NCBI GenBank assembly: GCA_017435045.1
Contig: JAFSFT010000063.1
Location: 1 to 64,000, forward strand
Length of the DNA: 64,000 bases
DNA from: Oscillospiraceae bacterium
GTDB lineage: Bacteria > Bacillota > Clostridia > Oscillospirales > Ruminococcaceae
Direction of reading: 5' to 3'
The notes beneath the pieces were generated by a model, which ran no database searches, had not been told where the DNA came from, and saw only the letters and a program-made list of their open reading frames with translations. Positions 56,978-64,000 of this stretch are shown here, piece by piece (the first letter of the stretch is position 1; each line of letters opens with the position of its first letter). Both the position numbers and the translations under genes were made by a program.

Positions 56978-57808
56978 TTATTTTTCTATTGCCTGCACAA
57001 CAATACAGCCCGGGCCGCCGTGGGTGATAAGGGCAGGGGAAAGGGGCAGAATTTCGCTGTCTGCACAGGGAAAACTTTCCTTAATCTGCTTCAGCACATC
57101 AGCAGCCTTCTGATATGTGCCTGCGTGGCACACACTTATAAGATAATTGTTGTTTATGCCGATTGTCTGCATACGCTGGATAATTGTGTCCACAGCCGCA
57201 CGCCATGAACGTTTTATGGCAAGGGGTTTAATACGCTTTCTGTCCTCGGTCTGTGTAAGCACAGGCATCAGCTTAAGCACGCCGCCGACCTTTGCGGTTA
57301 TTGCGGTAAGGCGTCCGCTGCGTTTGAGAAATTCAAAATCCTCGGGGATAACAAAGGATACAGAGGTTTCTATACTGTGCAAAAGGCTTGCCTTTATCTC
57401 CTGCAGAGATATTCCCTGTTGTTTAAGTGCCACAGCTTTTTTTGCAAGGTAACGCATAGGGCCTGCAAGGGTTTGGGAATCGATAATGTGGATATGGCCG
57501 TTGTTCTCTATACAGTTTTTTGCACCGATGGCGGTCTGATATGCACCCGACAGGCCATCGCCCACTGTAAGGAACAGTGTTTCTTCACTGCAGTTTTCCA
57601 GCACCTCCAGTACATCGCCCACAGACGGCTGGGAGGAGGTTGGCACACCGCCCTCGCTGATAAGGCGGAGAAATTCTTCGCTGGAAATCTCTTCATAGTC
57701 TTTATATGTTCTGTCGTTTATTGCTACGCATACGGGGATAACCGTAATGCCCATATCTCTGCCTTCGTCAGGGGAAAAAAGGGTTGCAGTGTCTGCTATA
57801 ATTTTCAT
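56978..57808 (-). CDS. DegV-family (FakB-like) protein, third copy
   Basis: 276 residues from ATG 57808 (AAAGGTG). DegV fold: KIIADTATLFSPDEG, the ligand loop TSSQPSVGDVL (TSSQPS replaces TTSQPT), LTVGDGLSGAYQTA, FLKRSGRLTAITAKVGGVLKLMPVL and ITHGGPGCIVV near the end. More distant from the 16.4-18.3 kb pair, which share nearly identical central segments, so it probably binds a different lipid. Its promoter does not contain the GTTGA-n4-TCAAC operator. Monocistronic. Confidence 0.93.
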   Translation of the reverse strand: MKIIADTATLFSPDEGRDMGITVIPVCVAINDRTYKDYEEISSEEFLRLISEGGVPTSSQPSVGDVLEVLENCSEETLFLTVGDGLSGAYQTAIGAKNCIENNGHIHIIDSQTLAGPMRYLAKKAVALKQQGISLQEIKASLLHSIETSVSFVIPEDFEFLKRSGRLTAITAKVGGVLKLMPVLTQTEDRKRIKPLAIKRSWRAAVDTIIQRMQTIGINNNYLISVCHAGTYQKAADVLKQIKESFPCADSEILPLSPALITHGGPGCIVVQAIEK

Positions 57809-57881
57809 ATTGCACCTTTGTAAATGATACTGTGTATTTTGTAAGGATAAAATTGTGTATATTGTTTTGTTTAGCATAACA

Positions 57882-57910
57882 ATGCTATCACATATTAATA
57901 ACTGTGTCAA
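57882..57910 (-). promoter_or_regulatory. Promoter of the third degV gene
   Basis: Read leftward, TTGACA (57905-57910), 17 bases, extended -10 TGaTAGCAT (57882-57890). Confidence 0.6.
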
Positions 57911-57984
57911 ATGTTTTTTAAAATGACATCAAATGAAGTTGTTGACTGTATTGCCTGACGGGAGGAGCAACAGCAAAAAAACTG

Positions 57985-58012
57985 TTTACAATATATTTTA
58001 TTATGATATTAT
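57985..58012 (+). promoter_or_regulatory. Promoter of the second MATE gene
   Basis: TTTACA (57985-57990), 16 bases, extended -10 TGaTATTAT (58004-58012). Confidence 0.55.
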
Positions 58013-58100
58013 TAATGACAGGGTAAAATATAAATAATTTGTAATAATAAATATCATTGATAGCATGGTAAATATATAGAAATTTTAAGAAAGGGATTGT

Positions 58101-59468
58101 ATGTTAAAAAAGCATTTTGTTTTTGACAGAGAATATTTTGGTACACTTGCGGCGGTGGCACTGCCTATAGCTATGCAGAACGTTATCAACCACGGTGTTT
58201 CGGCAATGGATACAATTATGCTGGGCGAATTGGGAGATATTGCTGTTTCGGGTGCAAGCCTTGGCGGGCAGACCTTCTTTCTTATGATGATTGCAGGCTT
58301 TGGTGTGTGCGGTGGTGCGTCGGTGCTTATTTCGCAGTACTGGGGCAAGGGCAACACAGATGTTATCCGCCGTGTTATGCGCATATCCACAATGACAATG
58401 TTTGTCATATCCATAATATTTGCGTTGGCCGGTTTTTTTCTGACAGAACAGATTATGTCTCTGTTTTCCAACGAGGCAGAGGTTGTAGCTGCAGGTGTAA
58501 AGTATCTGAAAACCCTTTCCATAGGCTTTGTTTTTTACTCCCTTTCCAACAGCTACTTTCTTGCACTGCGAGGGGTTGAACAGGTAAAGGTAAGCACAAC
58601 TGTTTACGGTATGTCTTTCTTTGTAAATGTAATCGTAAACTATATGTTCATCTTCGGTAAATTCGGTGCACCGGCTCTGGGCGTTCAGGGTGCGGCAGTA
58701 GGCACTGTTGCAGCCCGTATGTTTGAGTTTACCTGTGCACTTATATATATGTACTTTATTGAGAAAAGAGTTGGATTTAAGTGGCACTGTATGTTTAAAA
58801 TTGACAAGAGCCTTGTTCCGGACTTTATCCACCATGCACTGCCTGTTATGGGCAACGAACTTATCTGGGGCATGGGCAGTGTGACAACAGGTATAATTAT
58901 GGGGCATATCGGCTCCACCTTTGTGGCGGCAAACAGTGTGGTTACGGTTGTGTATAACCTTTCATCCGTATTCACTTTTGGTGTGGCAAATGCGGCAGCG
59001 GTAATCTGCGGCAAAACCATCGGTCAGGGCAAGCTGGAACGTGCACAGAAAACTGCCGTAACCCTCAATCTTACAGCCTTCTGCATCGGCTTTGTAATGT
59101 CTCTGGTGGTACTGCTGGTGCGTTCGCCGTTTTTGTCCATCTACAACATCACTCCGGAGGCAAAACTTGCAGCCTTCCAGATGCTGACAGTTGTTGTATG
59201 TATACAGCCTCTTGCAGCCCTTGACATTGTAAATATCGTTGGTGTTCTCCGTGGCGGCGGCGACACAAAGCTGGCACTTTTGCTGGACGGCGGCGGTATG
59301 TGGTTTATCAACATTCCGCTCAGTGTGCTGCTGGGACTGGTGATAGGGGCACCTGCACCGTTTGTATATCTGTCCATGAGATGCGATGCGTTTGTAAAAA
59401 TAATCATCGAGCTGAGACGCATCAGGTCGGGCAAATGGATACGCACGGTTACACGTGACAATGCATAA
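58101..59468 (+). CDS. MATE-family efflux transporter, second copy
   Basis: 455 residues with GAAAGGGA before ATG 58101. Twelve hydrophobic segments in two halves; early motif LPIAMQNVINHGVSAMDTIMLGELG and the second-half ANAAAVICGKTIGQGKLERAQ are MATE features. The C-terminal end is basic (RRIRSGKWIRTV). It differs clearly from the MATE protein at 18.5 kb and belongs to another subgroup. Substrate unknown. Confidence 0.92.
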   Translation: MLKKHFVFDREYFGTLAAVALPIAMQNVINHGVSAMDTIMLGELGDIAVSGASLGGQTFFLMMIAGFGVCGGASVLISQYWGKGNTDVIRRVMRISTMTMFVISIIFALAGFFLTEQIMSLFSNEAEVVAAGVKYLKTLSIGFVFYSLSNSYFLALRGVEQVKVSTTVYGMSFFVNVIVNYMFIFGKFGAPALGVQGAAVGTVAARMFEFTCALIYMYFIEKRVGFKWHCMFKIDKSLVPDFIHHALPVMGNELIWGMGSVTTGIIMGHIGSTFVAANSVVTVVYNLSSVFTFGVANAAAVICGKTIGQGKLERAQKTAVTLNLTAFCIGFVMSLVVLLVRSPFLSIYNITPEAKLAAFQMLTVVVCIQPLAALDIVNIVGVLRGGGDTKLALLLDGGGMWFINIPLSVLLGLVIGAPAPFVYLSMRCDAFVKIIIELRRIRSGKWIRTVTRDNA

Positions 59469-59540
59469 TGGAAATTTAAACAAATTGTTATAATAAGTTG
59501 TGTTTGATTTGTTGTTTTTGTACAAGATAATAAAATCAGT

Positions 59541-59599
59541 TTGACATAGTGTGTCTGTTTTTGTATAATGTGTTTAATAATACAAAAATGACACACTAT
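59541..59599 (+). promoter_or_regulatory. Perfect promoter of the sigma factor gene inside an interrupted inverted repeat
   Basis: TTGACA (59541-59546), 17 bases, TATAAT (59564-59569). ATAGTGTGTC (59546-59555) and GACACACTAT (59590-59599) are perfect complements, and inside them TTTTTGTAT (59558-59566) and ATACAAAAA (59580-59588) are also complements: 19 paired bases in two blocks, with the arms flanking the -10 and start site. Confidence 0.75.
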
Positions 59600-59628
59600 A
59601 TTTTTTTATAGATTTCTGAGGTATCAAA

Positions 59629-60165
59629 GTGCAAAAGGAAATGGAGCAGTATGTTGCCTTGGCAAAGCAGGGTTCTCACAAGGATATAGAATATATATTC
59701 AAAGCTTTCAGGCCTGCCATAGAATCCTGTGCATACAAGCTGCGCACAAACTCCTTCGATTTTGAGGATGCCGTGCAGGAAGGCAACATTGGTCTGTTCA
59801 AAGCTATTCTCAGCTATTCTCAGGACAGAGGAGCCAGCTTTTCCACCTATGCAAAAAAATGTATACTTAACAGTATTATAACAGCCCACGATTCCAGCCA
59901 GAGCCACAAGCACCAGATTCTCTCCGAGGCCAAAACACTGGAAGAAGCGGACATTGCCTCCGATGCGGAGAATGATATTCTCACAAAGGAGCAGAACAAA
60001 GAGTTTATACTTACCGCAAAGCAGAAACTTTCAAAATTTGAATTTCTGGTTTTCAGCTTGTACACAATGCAGTATTCCTACAAGGAAATTGCAAAGATGA
60101 CAGGTAAGGACGAAAAAGCTGTAAACAATGCAATGCAGCGTATTCATAAAAAACTTAGGAAATAG
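59629..60165 (+). CDS. Sigma-70-family RNA polymerase sigma factor (SigH-like)
   Basis: 178 residues from GTG 59629 (GAGGTA seven bases upstream). Region 2: FRPAIESCAYKLRTNSFDFEDAVQEGNIGLFKAILSYSQDRGASFSTYAKKCILNSI with the core-binding and -10 recognition helices. Region 4: LSKFEFLVFSLYTMQYSYKEIAKMTGKDEKAVNNAMQRIHKKL, an HTH with recognition helix near KAVNNAMQR. Region 3 is short, as in SigH/ECF-like factors; no anti-sigma gene is adjacent. The best family guess is the Spo0H/SigH group. The strongly consensus promoter means the housekeeping sigma factor transcribes it, subject to whatever binds the inverted repeat. Confidence 0.9.
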   Translation: MQKEMEQYVALAKQGSHKDIEYIFKAFRPAIESCAYKLRTNSFDFEDAVQEGNIGLFKAILSYSQDRGASFSTYAKKCILNSIITAHDSSQSHKHQILSEAKTLEEADIASDAENDILTKEQNKEFILTAKQKLSKFEFLVFSLYTMQYSYKEIAKMTGKDEKAVNNAMQRIHKKLRK

Positions 60166-60279
60166 AGACGAAAGTCTTTATTATATAAGCCCGGGCAACT
60201 TAAAGCAAAGCTTGAGCCAAAAGCAGCGGCATTGGTTTAATTTCTCAAAGGGCTAATCACATTTTAAGGAGAGGTACCA
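60166..60279 (+). other. Structured-looking spacer between the sigma factor and zinc-ribbon genes
   Basis: 114 bases with AGAC-gaaa-GTCT (60166-60177) followed by TTATTATAT, then GCCCGGGC and AAGC/GCTT pieces and a late GGGC that can pair with GCCC. No promoter is clear. It could be a leader RNA of the zinc-ribbon gene or the weak end of the sigma factor mRNA. Confidence 0.35.
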
Positions 60280-60555
60280 ATGTACGAAGACAAAGTATTA
60301 GTTTGCAAAGATTGCGGACAGGAATTTACTTTCACAGCAGGCGAACAGGCATTTTATGCAGAAAGAGGTTTTGAAAACGAACCACAGAGATGCAAACCAT
60401 GCCGTGATGCAAGAAAAAATCAGGTAAAAGGACAGAGAGAATACCACACTTCCGTATGCGCTAAATGCGGCAAAGAAGCAAGAGTTCCATTTAAACCAAG
60501 AGAAGACAGACCTGTTCTTTGCAGCGAATGCTTCGCAGCAGAAAAAGGCGAATAA
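60280..60555 (+). CDS. Zinc-ribbon domain protein
   Basis: 91 residues, ATG 60280 with AAGGAGAGG. Two zinc knuckles: VCKDCGQEFTFTAGEQAFYAERGFENEPQRCKPC (CxxC ... CxxC) and VCAKCGKEARVPFKPREDRPVLCSEC (CxxC ... CxxC). The first matches the small probable-zinc-binding domain family common in Clostridia; the second resembles the CxxC-x20-CxxC zinc ribbon often called CxxC-binding. Basic middle segment (RDARKNQVKGQRE) suggests nucleic-acid contact. Strong codon bias hints at abundance. Function unknown. Confidence 0.85.
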   Translation: MYEDKVLVCKDCGQEFTFTAGEQAFYAERGFENEPQRCKPCRDARKNQVKGQREYHTSVCAKCGKEARVPFKPREDRPVLCSECFAAEKGE

Positions 60556-60621
60556 TCAACAACACCTATTTCCTAGCAATCTGAAATATCCCCATGGCAC
60601 TTTTTATCTCCAGGCAAAATC

Positions 60622-60654
60622 AAAGCACCCGTTTTCGGGTGCTTTTGTTTTTTG
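60622..60654 (+). terminator. Terminator of the zinc-ribbon gene
   Basis: AAAGCACCCG / CGGGTGCTTT with a TTTT loop, then TGTTTTTTG. The rest of the 324-base gap to upp (60556-60879) shows only the next terminator. Confidence 0.88.
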
Positions 60655-60802
60655 TATATGCATTTGCCTGCAATATATGTTAAAAAATATACAGTATCTG
60701 TTATGAAAGATATATGATATTTACTGTGATATGCAGTGTACAGAAAGACAGAGATTTCTGGCTGTAATTTACGGATATAATAGCCAGTGTATAACATAAA
60801 AA

Positions 60803-60829
60803 ATCCGCACGGCTGCAAACCGTGCGGAT
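60803..60829 (-). terminator. Terminator of upp
   Basis: Read leftward, a perfect ATCCGCACGG / CCGTGCGGAT stem followed by TTTTTTATG. Confidence 0.88.
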
Positions 60830-60879
60830 AAATATTCTGTTTGTACTGTATATTAATAGGCCGACAGAGTACGGAAAAA

Positions 60880-61509
60880 CTATTTTGTACCGAAAATTCT
60901 GTCGCCTGCATCACCGAGACCTGGAACAATATAACCGTGTTCGTTAAGATGGTCGTCCAGTGCCGCACAGAAGATGTCAACATCAGGGTGGGATTCACTG
61001 AGTTTTTTTACACCTTCGGGTGCTGCGATAAGACAGAGAAATTTGATGTTCTTTGCACCACGGGCCTTGATAAGCTTTATTGCGTCAACGGCACTGCCGC
61101 CTGTTGCAAGCATAGGGTCAACCACAAAAACATCTCTTTCGCTTATATCGCTTGGCATTTTGCAGAAGTATTCCACAGGTTCAAGTGTTTCTTCGTCACG
61201 GTACAGACCGATGTGACCGATTTTTGCAGACGGAATAAGCTCCAGCATACCGTCAACCATACCAAGACCTGCACGGAGGATAGGCACAATAGCCAGTTTT
61301 TTGCCTGCCAGCATCTGGCAGTGTGCTGTGGTGATAGGTGTTTCCACATCCACATTTTCAACAGCCAGTTCTCTTGTTGCTTCGTAGCACATAAGCATTG
61401 CAATTTCCCTTGCAACTGCCTTGAATTCCTTTGTACCTGTGTCCTTGTTGCGCATAATAGCAATTTTATGCTTTACAAGTGGGTGGTCCATAATTAAAAC
61501 TTTTGCCAT
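60880..61509 (-). CDS. upp: Uracil phosphoribosyltransferase
   Basis: 209 residues with GGGAGAAAA before ATG 61509. Salvages uracil with PRPP to UMP. Motifs: [22 protein letters not shown] at the N terminus, [14 protein letters not shown], the PRPP loop [14 protein letters not shown] and the C-terminal uracil-binding [17 protein letters not shown]. Probably has its own promoter, since a hairpin stands between it and rpiB. Confidence 0.97.
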   Translation of the reverse strand: MAKVLIMDHPLVKHKIAIMRNKDTGTKEFKAVAREIAMLMCYEATRELAVENVDVETPITTAHCQMLAGKKLAIVPILRAGLGMVDGMLELIPSAKIGHIGLYRDEETLEPVEYFCKMPSDISERDVFVVDPMLATGGSAVDAIKLIKARGAKNIKFLCLIAAPEGVKKLSESHPDVDIFCAALDDHLNEHGYIVPGLGDAGDRIFGTK

Positions 61510-61555
61510 AATTTTTCTCCCGTATATTATAAAAGTATAATTGATTTGCAGAAAA

Positions 61556-61575
61556 GGGAGGGGAATACCCCTCCC
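61556..61575 (-). terminator. Terminator or attenuator after rpiB
   Basis: GGGAGGGG-aata-CCCCTCCC, a perfect 8-bp G/C stem; read leftward it is followed by TTTTCTGC, so termination is probably partial. Confidence 0.65.
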
Positions 61576-61584
61576 GAAAAAGCA

Positions 61585-62022
61585 TTATTCAGCTTCGATA
61601 GCCATAATTTTGCCAACTCTTGTTGCGTGACGACCGCCTTCAAATTCTGTTTCAAGGAACAGGTCTGCAAGTTCGCAGGCAACACCTGCACCAACAACAC
61701 GGCCGCCAAGGCAAAGCACGTTTGCATCGTTGTGGAGACGTGTGTATTTTGCACTGAAATGGTCGCTGCAGCAGCAGGCACGGATGCCTTTAACCTTGTT
61801 TGCAGCAATGGAGATGCCTACACCTGTGCCGCAGAAGAAAAGGCCTTTTTCGCATTCGCCGCTTGTGATTTTTTCGCAACCTTTTTTTGCAATATCAGGG
61901 TAGTCAATACTGTCTGTAGAGAAAGTACCTACGTCAACAAATTCCACACCTTTTGCTTCGAGGTGCTTTTTTACTTCTTCTTTAAGGTGGAAACCACCGT
62001 GGTCAGCAGCCAAAACTATCAT
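61585..62022 (-). CDS. rpiB: Ribose 5-phosphate isomerase B
   Basis: 145 residues. Interconverts ribose 5-phosphate and ribulose 5-phosphate. Motifs: IVLAADHGGFHLKEEV, DYPDIAKKG, the active-site FFCGTGVGISIAANK and RLHNDANVLCLGGRVVG. Its ATG overlaps the tsaB stop (ATGA), giving coupled translation. RpiB and Upp together feed nucleotide salvage. Confidence 0.95.
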   Translation of the reverse strand: MIVLAADHGGFHLKEEVKKHLEAKGVEFVDVGTFSTDSIDYPDIAKKGCEKITSGECEKGLFFCGTGVGISIAANKVKGIRACCCSDHFSAKYTRLHNDANVLCLGGRVVGAGVACELADLFLETEFEGGRHATRVGKIMAIEAE

Positions 62023-62684
62023 TTGTTCTTCTCCTTTAATTCTCTCTCTGCCTGTGAAAGCCTTAAATAGCTTGGACTCAGCTCAAAATGGGTCTGAGGC
62101 GGCATATTTTCTGCCATAAGGCAGGCGCCGTAGGCTATGCAGGGCATCAGCACAGAGTGCTTTTTTACGTTTGGGTATTTATTGAATTTATTATAACATA
62201 CATCTTTGCCGTCGCCAACAAAATATATGTCTTTTGGACAATCTTTTACAAAACTTTCCAGAGTATCTGCCATTATACAGTCGTCTGCCGCAATAACCTC
62301 GCCGCCGTCAACTATGCTGCAGTATACCTGACCTCTCCTTGCGTCAAAGCAGGGGATAACAACACCGTCAAGGTCAACGCATTCTGCCATGGCTGCAAGG
62401 CTGGATACACCAACACAGGGTTTGTCAAGGGCCATTGCCATACCTTTTACAAGGGCAAGGCCTATACGCAGACCCGTAAATGAACCCGGACCGAGAGTTA
62501 CGGCAAAAAGGTCGATGTCCTTTTTTGTTATGCCGCACACAGAAACTGCGTTTTCAATAAGGCTAAGCAGATTCTGGCTGTGGGTCATATTGGAATCATA
62601 TACACACTGATAAAGCGGCTTTGAATCTTTTACAACCGCTACACTGCCCTGTTTGGAGGAGCAGTCCACACCTAAAATTAACAT
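62019..62684 (-). CDS. tsaB: t6A threonylcarbamoyl complex subunit TsaB
   Basis: 221 residues, starting on the last base of tsaE. An ASKHA protein, paralogue of TsaD, that forms the TsaD-TsaB heterodimer. Motifs: LILGVDCSSKQGSVAVV, MTHSQNLLSLIE, VTLGPGSFTGLRIGLALVKGMA and CFDARRGQVYCSI. The C-terminal domain is intact. Confidence 0.96.
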   Translation of the reverse strand: MLILGVDCSSKQGSVAVVKDSKPLYQCVYDSNMTHSQNLLSLIENAVSVCGITKKDIDLFAVTLGPGSFTGLRIGLALVKGMAMALDKPCVGVSSLAAMAECVDLDGVVIPCFDARRGQVYCSIVDGGEVIAADDCIMADTLESFVKDCPKDIYFVGDGKDVCYNKFNKYPNVKKHSVLMPCIAYGACLMAENMPPQTHFELSPSYLRLSQAERELKEKNK

Positions 62685-63109
62685 CAGAAATTATCTCCTT
62701 CTATGGTGATTTTTCTTGTGGTTTCTCCCAGCTTTTCAAACTTTACTGTAACTGTGTTTTCCCGGAAAAAGTCTCTGATATTTTCTGCCCATTCAATTGC
62801 GGCAATACCGTCGTAGTCCAGATAGTCATAAAAGCCGATGTTGTACAGCTGGTCCTCGTTTTCTATGCGGTACATATCAAAGTGGAAGAGGCTGAGAGGA
62901 TAGCCTGTATATTCATTTACAATGGCAAAGGTAGGACTGGTAACGGTGGCGTCAATGCCAAGCCCGTCGCAAAGTCCCTGACAAAAGGCGGTTTTGCCCA
63001 TGCCAAGACCTCCGTCAAAAAAAATTATATCGTGATTGGATAAAAGAGGGACAATGCTTTTGGCAATTGCAACTGTCTCTTCCTTTGAGTTGGAAATATA
63101 TTCTTTCAA
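62684..63109 (-). CDS. tsaE: t6A biosynthesis ATPase TsaE
   Basis: 141 residues starting at TTG 63109 with AAAGGAG eight bases before. A small P-loop ATPase that resets the TsaB-TsaD complex. Walker A is GGLGMGKTAFCQG, followed by TSPTFAIVNEY and the FHFDMYRIENEDQLYNIGF run, then IEWAENI. First gene of tsaE-tsaB-rpiB; each junction overlaps. Confidence 0.96.
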   Translation of the reverse strand: MKEYISNSKEETVAIAKSIVPLLSNHDIIFFDGGLGMGKTAFCQGLCDGLGIDATVTSPTFAIVNEYTGYPLSLFHFDMYRIENEDQLYNIGFYDYLDYDGIAAIEWAENIRDFFRENTVTVKFEKLGETTRKITIEGDNF

Positions 63110-63150
63110 AGCGTAACTCCTTTATAAATTTTCACATAATATACTCTTAA

Positions 63151-63198
63151 TTAATATATCATAAAAACAGAAAATGGGCAACTTAATATATCATAAAA
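63151..63198 (-). promoter_or_regulatory. Duplicated extended -10 elements upstream of tsaE
   Basis: TTAATATATCATAAAA occurs at 63151-63166 and again at 63183-63198, spaced by 32 bases. Read leftward each copy gives TTTTATGATATATTAA, which includes an extended -10 (TGaTATATT). No convincing -35 was found. Tandem promoters are the simplest reading. Confidence 0.45.
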
Positions 63199-63256
63199 TT
63201 ATCAGGCGGGAAGTGCGGCACTTTCCTTTGCGGCAGGGTCCCTGCACTTTTTTAAG

Positions 63257-63285
63257 TTGATATATTTGAAAATATGTTATATACT
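63257..63285 (+). promoter_or_regulatory. Promoter of the rodA/ftsW gene
   Basis: TTGATA (63257-63262), 17 bases, TATACT (63280-63285), 34 bases before the ATG. Just upstream, GCAGGG-t-CCCTGC and AAGTGC/GCACTT pieces form a T-ended structure (about 63211-63253) of unclear ownership. Confidence 0.6.
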
Positions 63286-63318
63286 AAATAAAAATTTCTG
63301 AAAAAAGGAGGGCTGTAT

Positions 63319-64000
63319 ATGAACAACAATCCGTGGCTGCGTGAGTTTATCGAACAGACGGACTTTATCTTTATAGGCCTGTGTGCAACCTGCAGTGCTT
63401 TGTCTGTATACAGCATCTATTCCATATATAAAACCATGACAGCGGTGGGCGATGTAAAGGTTGTTATCGTTCAGCTTGTGGCAAGCCTTATGGGCATAAC
63501 AGCGGCGATACTGCTGTCCATAATTGACTACAAGGAACTGTGCGAATGGTACAAGGTGCATATGGGGCTGTGCCTGGCACTTATGATACTTACCGCAATT
63601 GTCGGCTATGCACCACCGGGAACCACAAACAAGGCGTGGATTTATCTGCCGGGTGGTATGTCTCTGCAGCCGAGCGAACTGCTGAAAATCAGTATGATTA
63701 TCACCCTTGCACATTTTATGGAAAAGTACAAGGACAATATCAACGAGGTAAACACCCTTATAAAGCTGGTAATTGTTGCTATGATACCTTTTGCGTTTGT
63801 AGCCTATCAGCGTGACGGCGGCACAATGCTGGTTTACGCATTTATTATTGCAAGTATGTTTTTTGCTGCAGGTATAAGCTGGCGTCTTATAGGCATAGCA
63901 GCAGGGGCTGCGGTTATCGGTATTCCGGTTTTATGGTTCAAAATTATGGAGCCGTATCAGCAGAACCGAATTCTGGCACTGTTTGACAGCGAAAATCCCG
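63319..64000 (+). CDS. rodA: FtsW/RodA/SpoVE-family peptidoglycan glycosyltransferase, 3' end outside the window
   Basis: 227 codons visible from ATG 63319 (AAAAGGAGG). Polytopic membrane protein of the SEDS family, which polymerises lipid II during elongation, division or sporulation. Visible: about six hydrophobic segments, the segment GTTNKAWIYLPGGMSLQPSELLKISMII (Gln-Pro-Ser-Glu, a SEDS hallmark), and NRILALFDSENP just before the edge, which is more RodA-like than FtsW-like. The rest, including the catalytic Asp loop, is cut off. Confidence 0.85.
   Translation, partial: MNNNPWLREFIEQTDFIFIGLCATCSALSVYSIYSIYKTMTAVGDVKVVIVQLVASLMGITAAILLSIIDYKELCEWYKVHMGLCLALMILTAIVGYAPPGTTNKAWIYLPGGMSLQPSELLKISMIITLAHFMEKYKDNINEVNTLIKLVIVAMIPFAFVAYQRDGGTMLVYAFIIASMFFAAGISWRLIGIAAGAAVIGIPVLWFKIMEPYQQNRILALFDSENP

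Noticed and set aside
60573..60998. 141-codon leftward ORF
   Set aside because: Overlaps the upp 3' end and crosses two terminators; composition is not protein-like.

Overview
The window is chromosomal DNA from a low-to-mid GC, Gram-positive anaerobe of the Clostridia, most likely an Oscillospiraceae/Ruminococcaceae-type gut bacterium. The basis is indirect: AAGGAG-type ribosome sites, TTGACA/TATAAT promoters, many TTG/GTG starts, ECF vitamin transport, DegV/FakB proteins, a DUF2975-XRE pair, a short ThiI without rhodanese domain, a NusG-domain-II protein, a SpoIID domain, and acetate kinase. No 16S rRNA is present, so the species cannot be named. The gene order looks like ordinary core genome: I see no insertion sequence, prophage, plasmid function or CRISPR array.

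Layout. 0-9 kb: tRNA-Gly (partial) and tRNA-Cys; a TetM/EF-G-like ribosomal GTPase fused to a YacP/Rae1-like NYN nuclease domain; a 5'-truncated ECF S-component with intact promoter; an ECF S-component of the folate type with hisS; a LUD-domain protein, a CDF metal exporter and a CAT-anticodon tRNA. 9-18.5 kb: a divergent AraC regulator and highly biased ROK-like kinase gene; a DtxR-type repressor facing feoA, feoB and a Cys-rich FeoB partner, with palindromes at both feo promoters; a MarR regulator with two DegV/FakB genes sharing a GTTGA-n4-TCAAC operator. 18.5-30 kb: MATE pump; cysteine desulfurase-thiI; a 1068-residue CinA-membrane-SpoIID fusion; an orphan anchored substrate-binding protein; tmcAL; ackA.

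30-46 kb: SLOG protein, XRE regulator and small secreted protein; a leftward operon dusB-yfbR-yfhO-tex; a rightward group polA (frameshifted)-rimI-tsaD, then acpP and proS; DUF2975-XRE; an SDR. 46-58 kb: ClC transporter, PdaA-type deacetylase with NusG-II protein, PepV-like dipeptidase, sodium symporter, MFS transporter, tRNA Trp-Asp and Thr, a leftward operon DUF969-DUF979-aminopeptidase-pcp, tRNA-Leu and a third DegV. 58-64 kb: second MATE pump; a sigma-70-family factor under a perfect promoter embedded in an inverted repeat; a zinc-ribbon protein; a leftward group tsaE-tsaB-rpiB and upp; the 5' part of a rodA/ftsW gene.

Functional threads. Translation and tRNA modification dominate (hisS, proS, tsaB/D/E, thiI plus desulfurase, dusB, tmcAL, rimI and the ribosome GTPase fusion). 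Iron uptake has a local metal repressor. Exogenous fatty-acid use is suggested by the MarR/DegV cluster. Peptide and pyroglutamyl-peptide use is suggested by pepV and the pcp operon. The strongest candidates for something little described are the GTPase-NYN fusion and the CinA-SpoIID fusion; the clearest regulatory inference is the MarR/DegV operator set. All functional calls come from reading motifs by eye, not from database searches.
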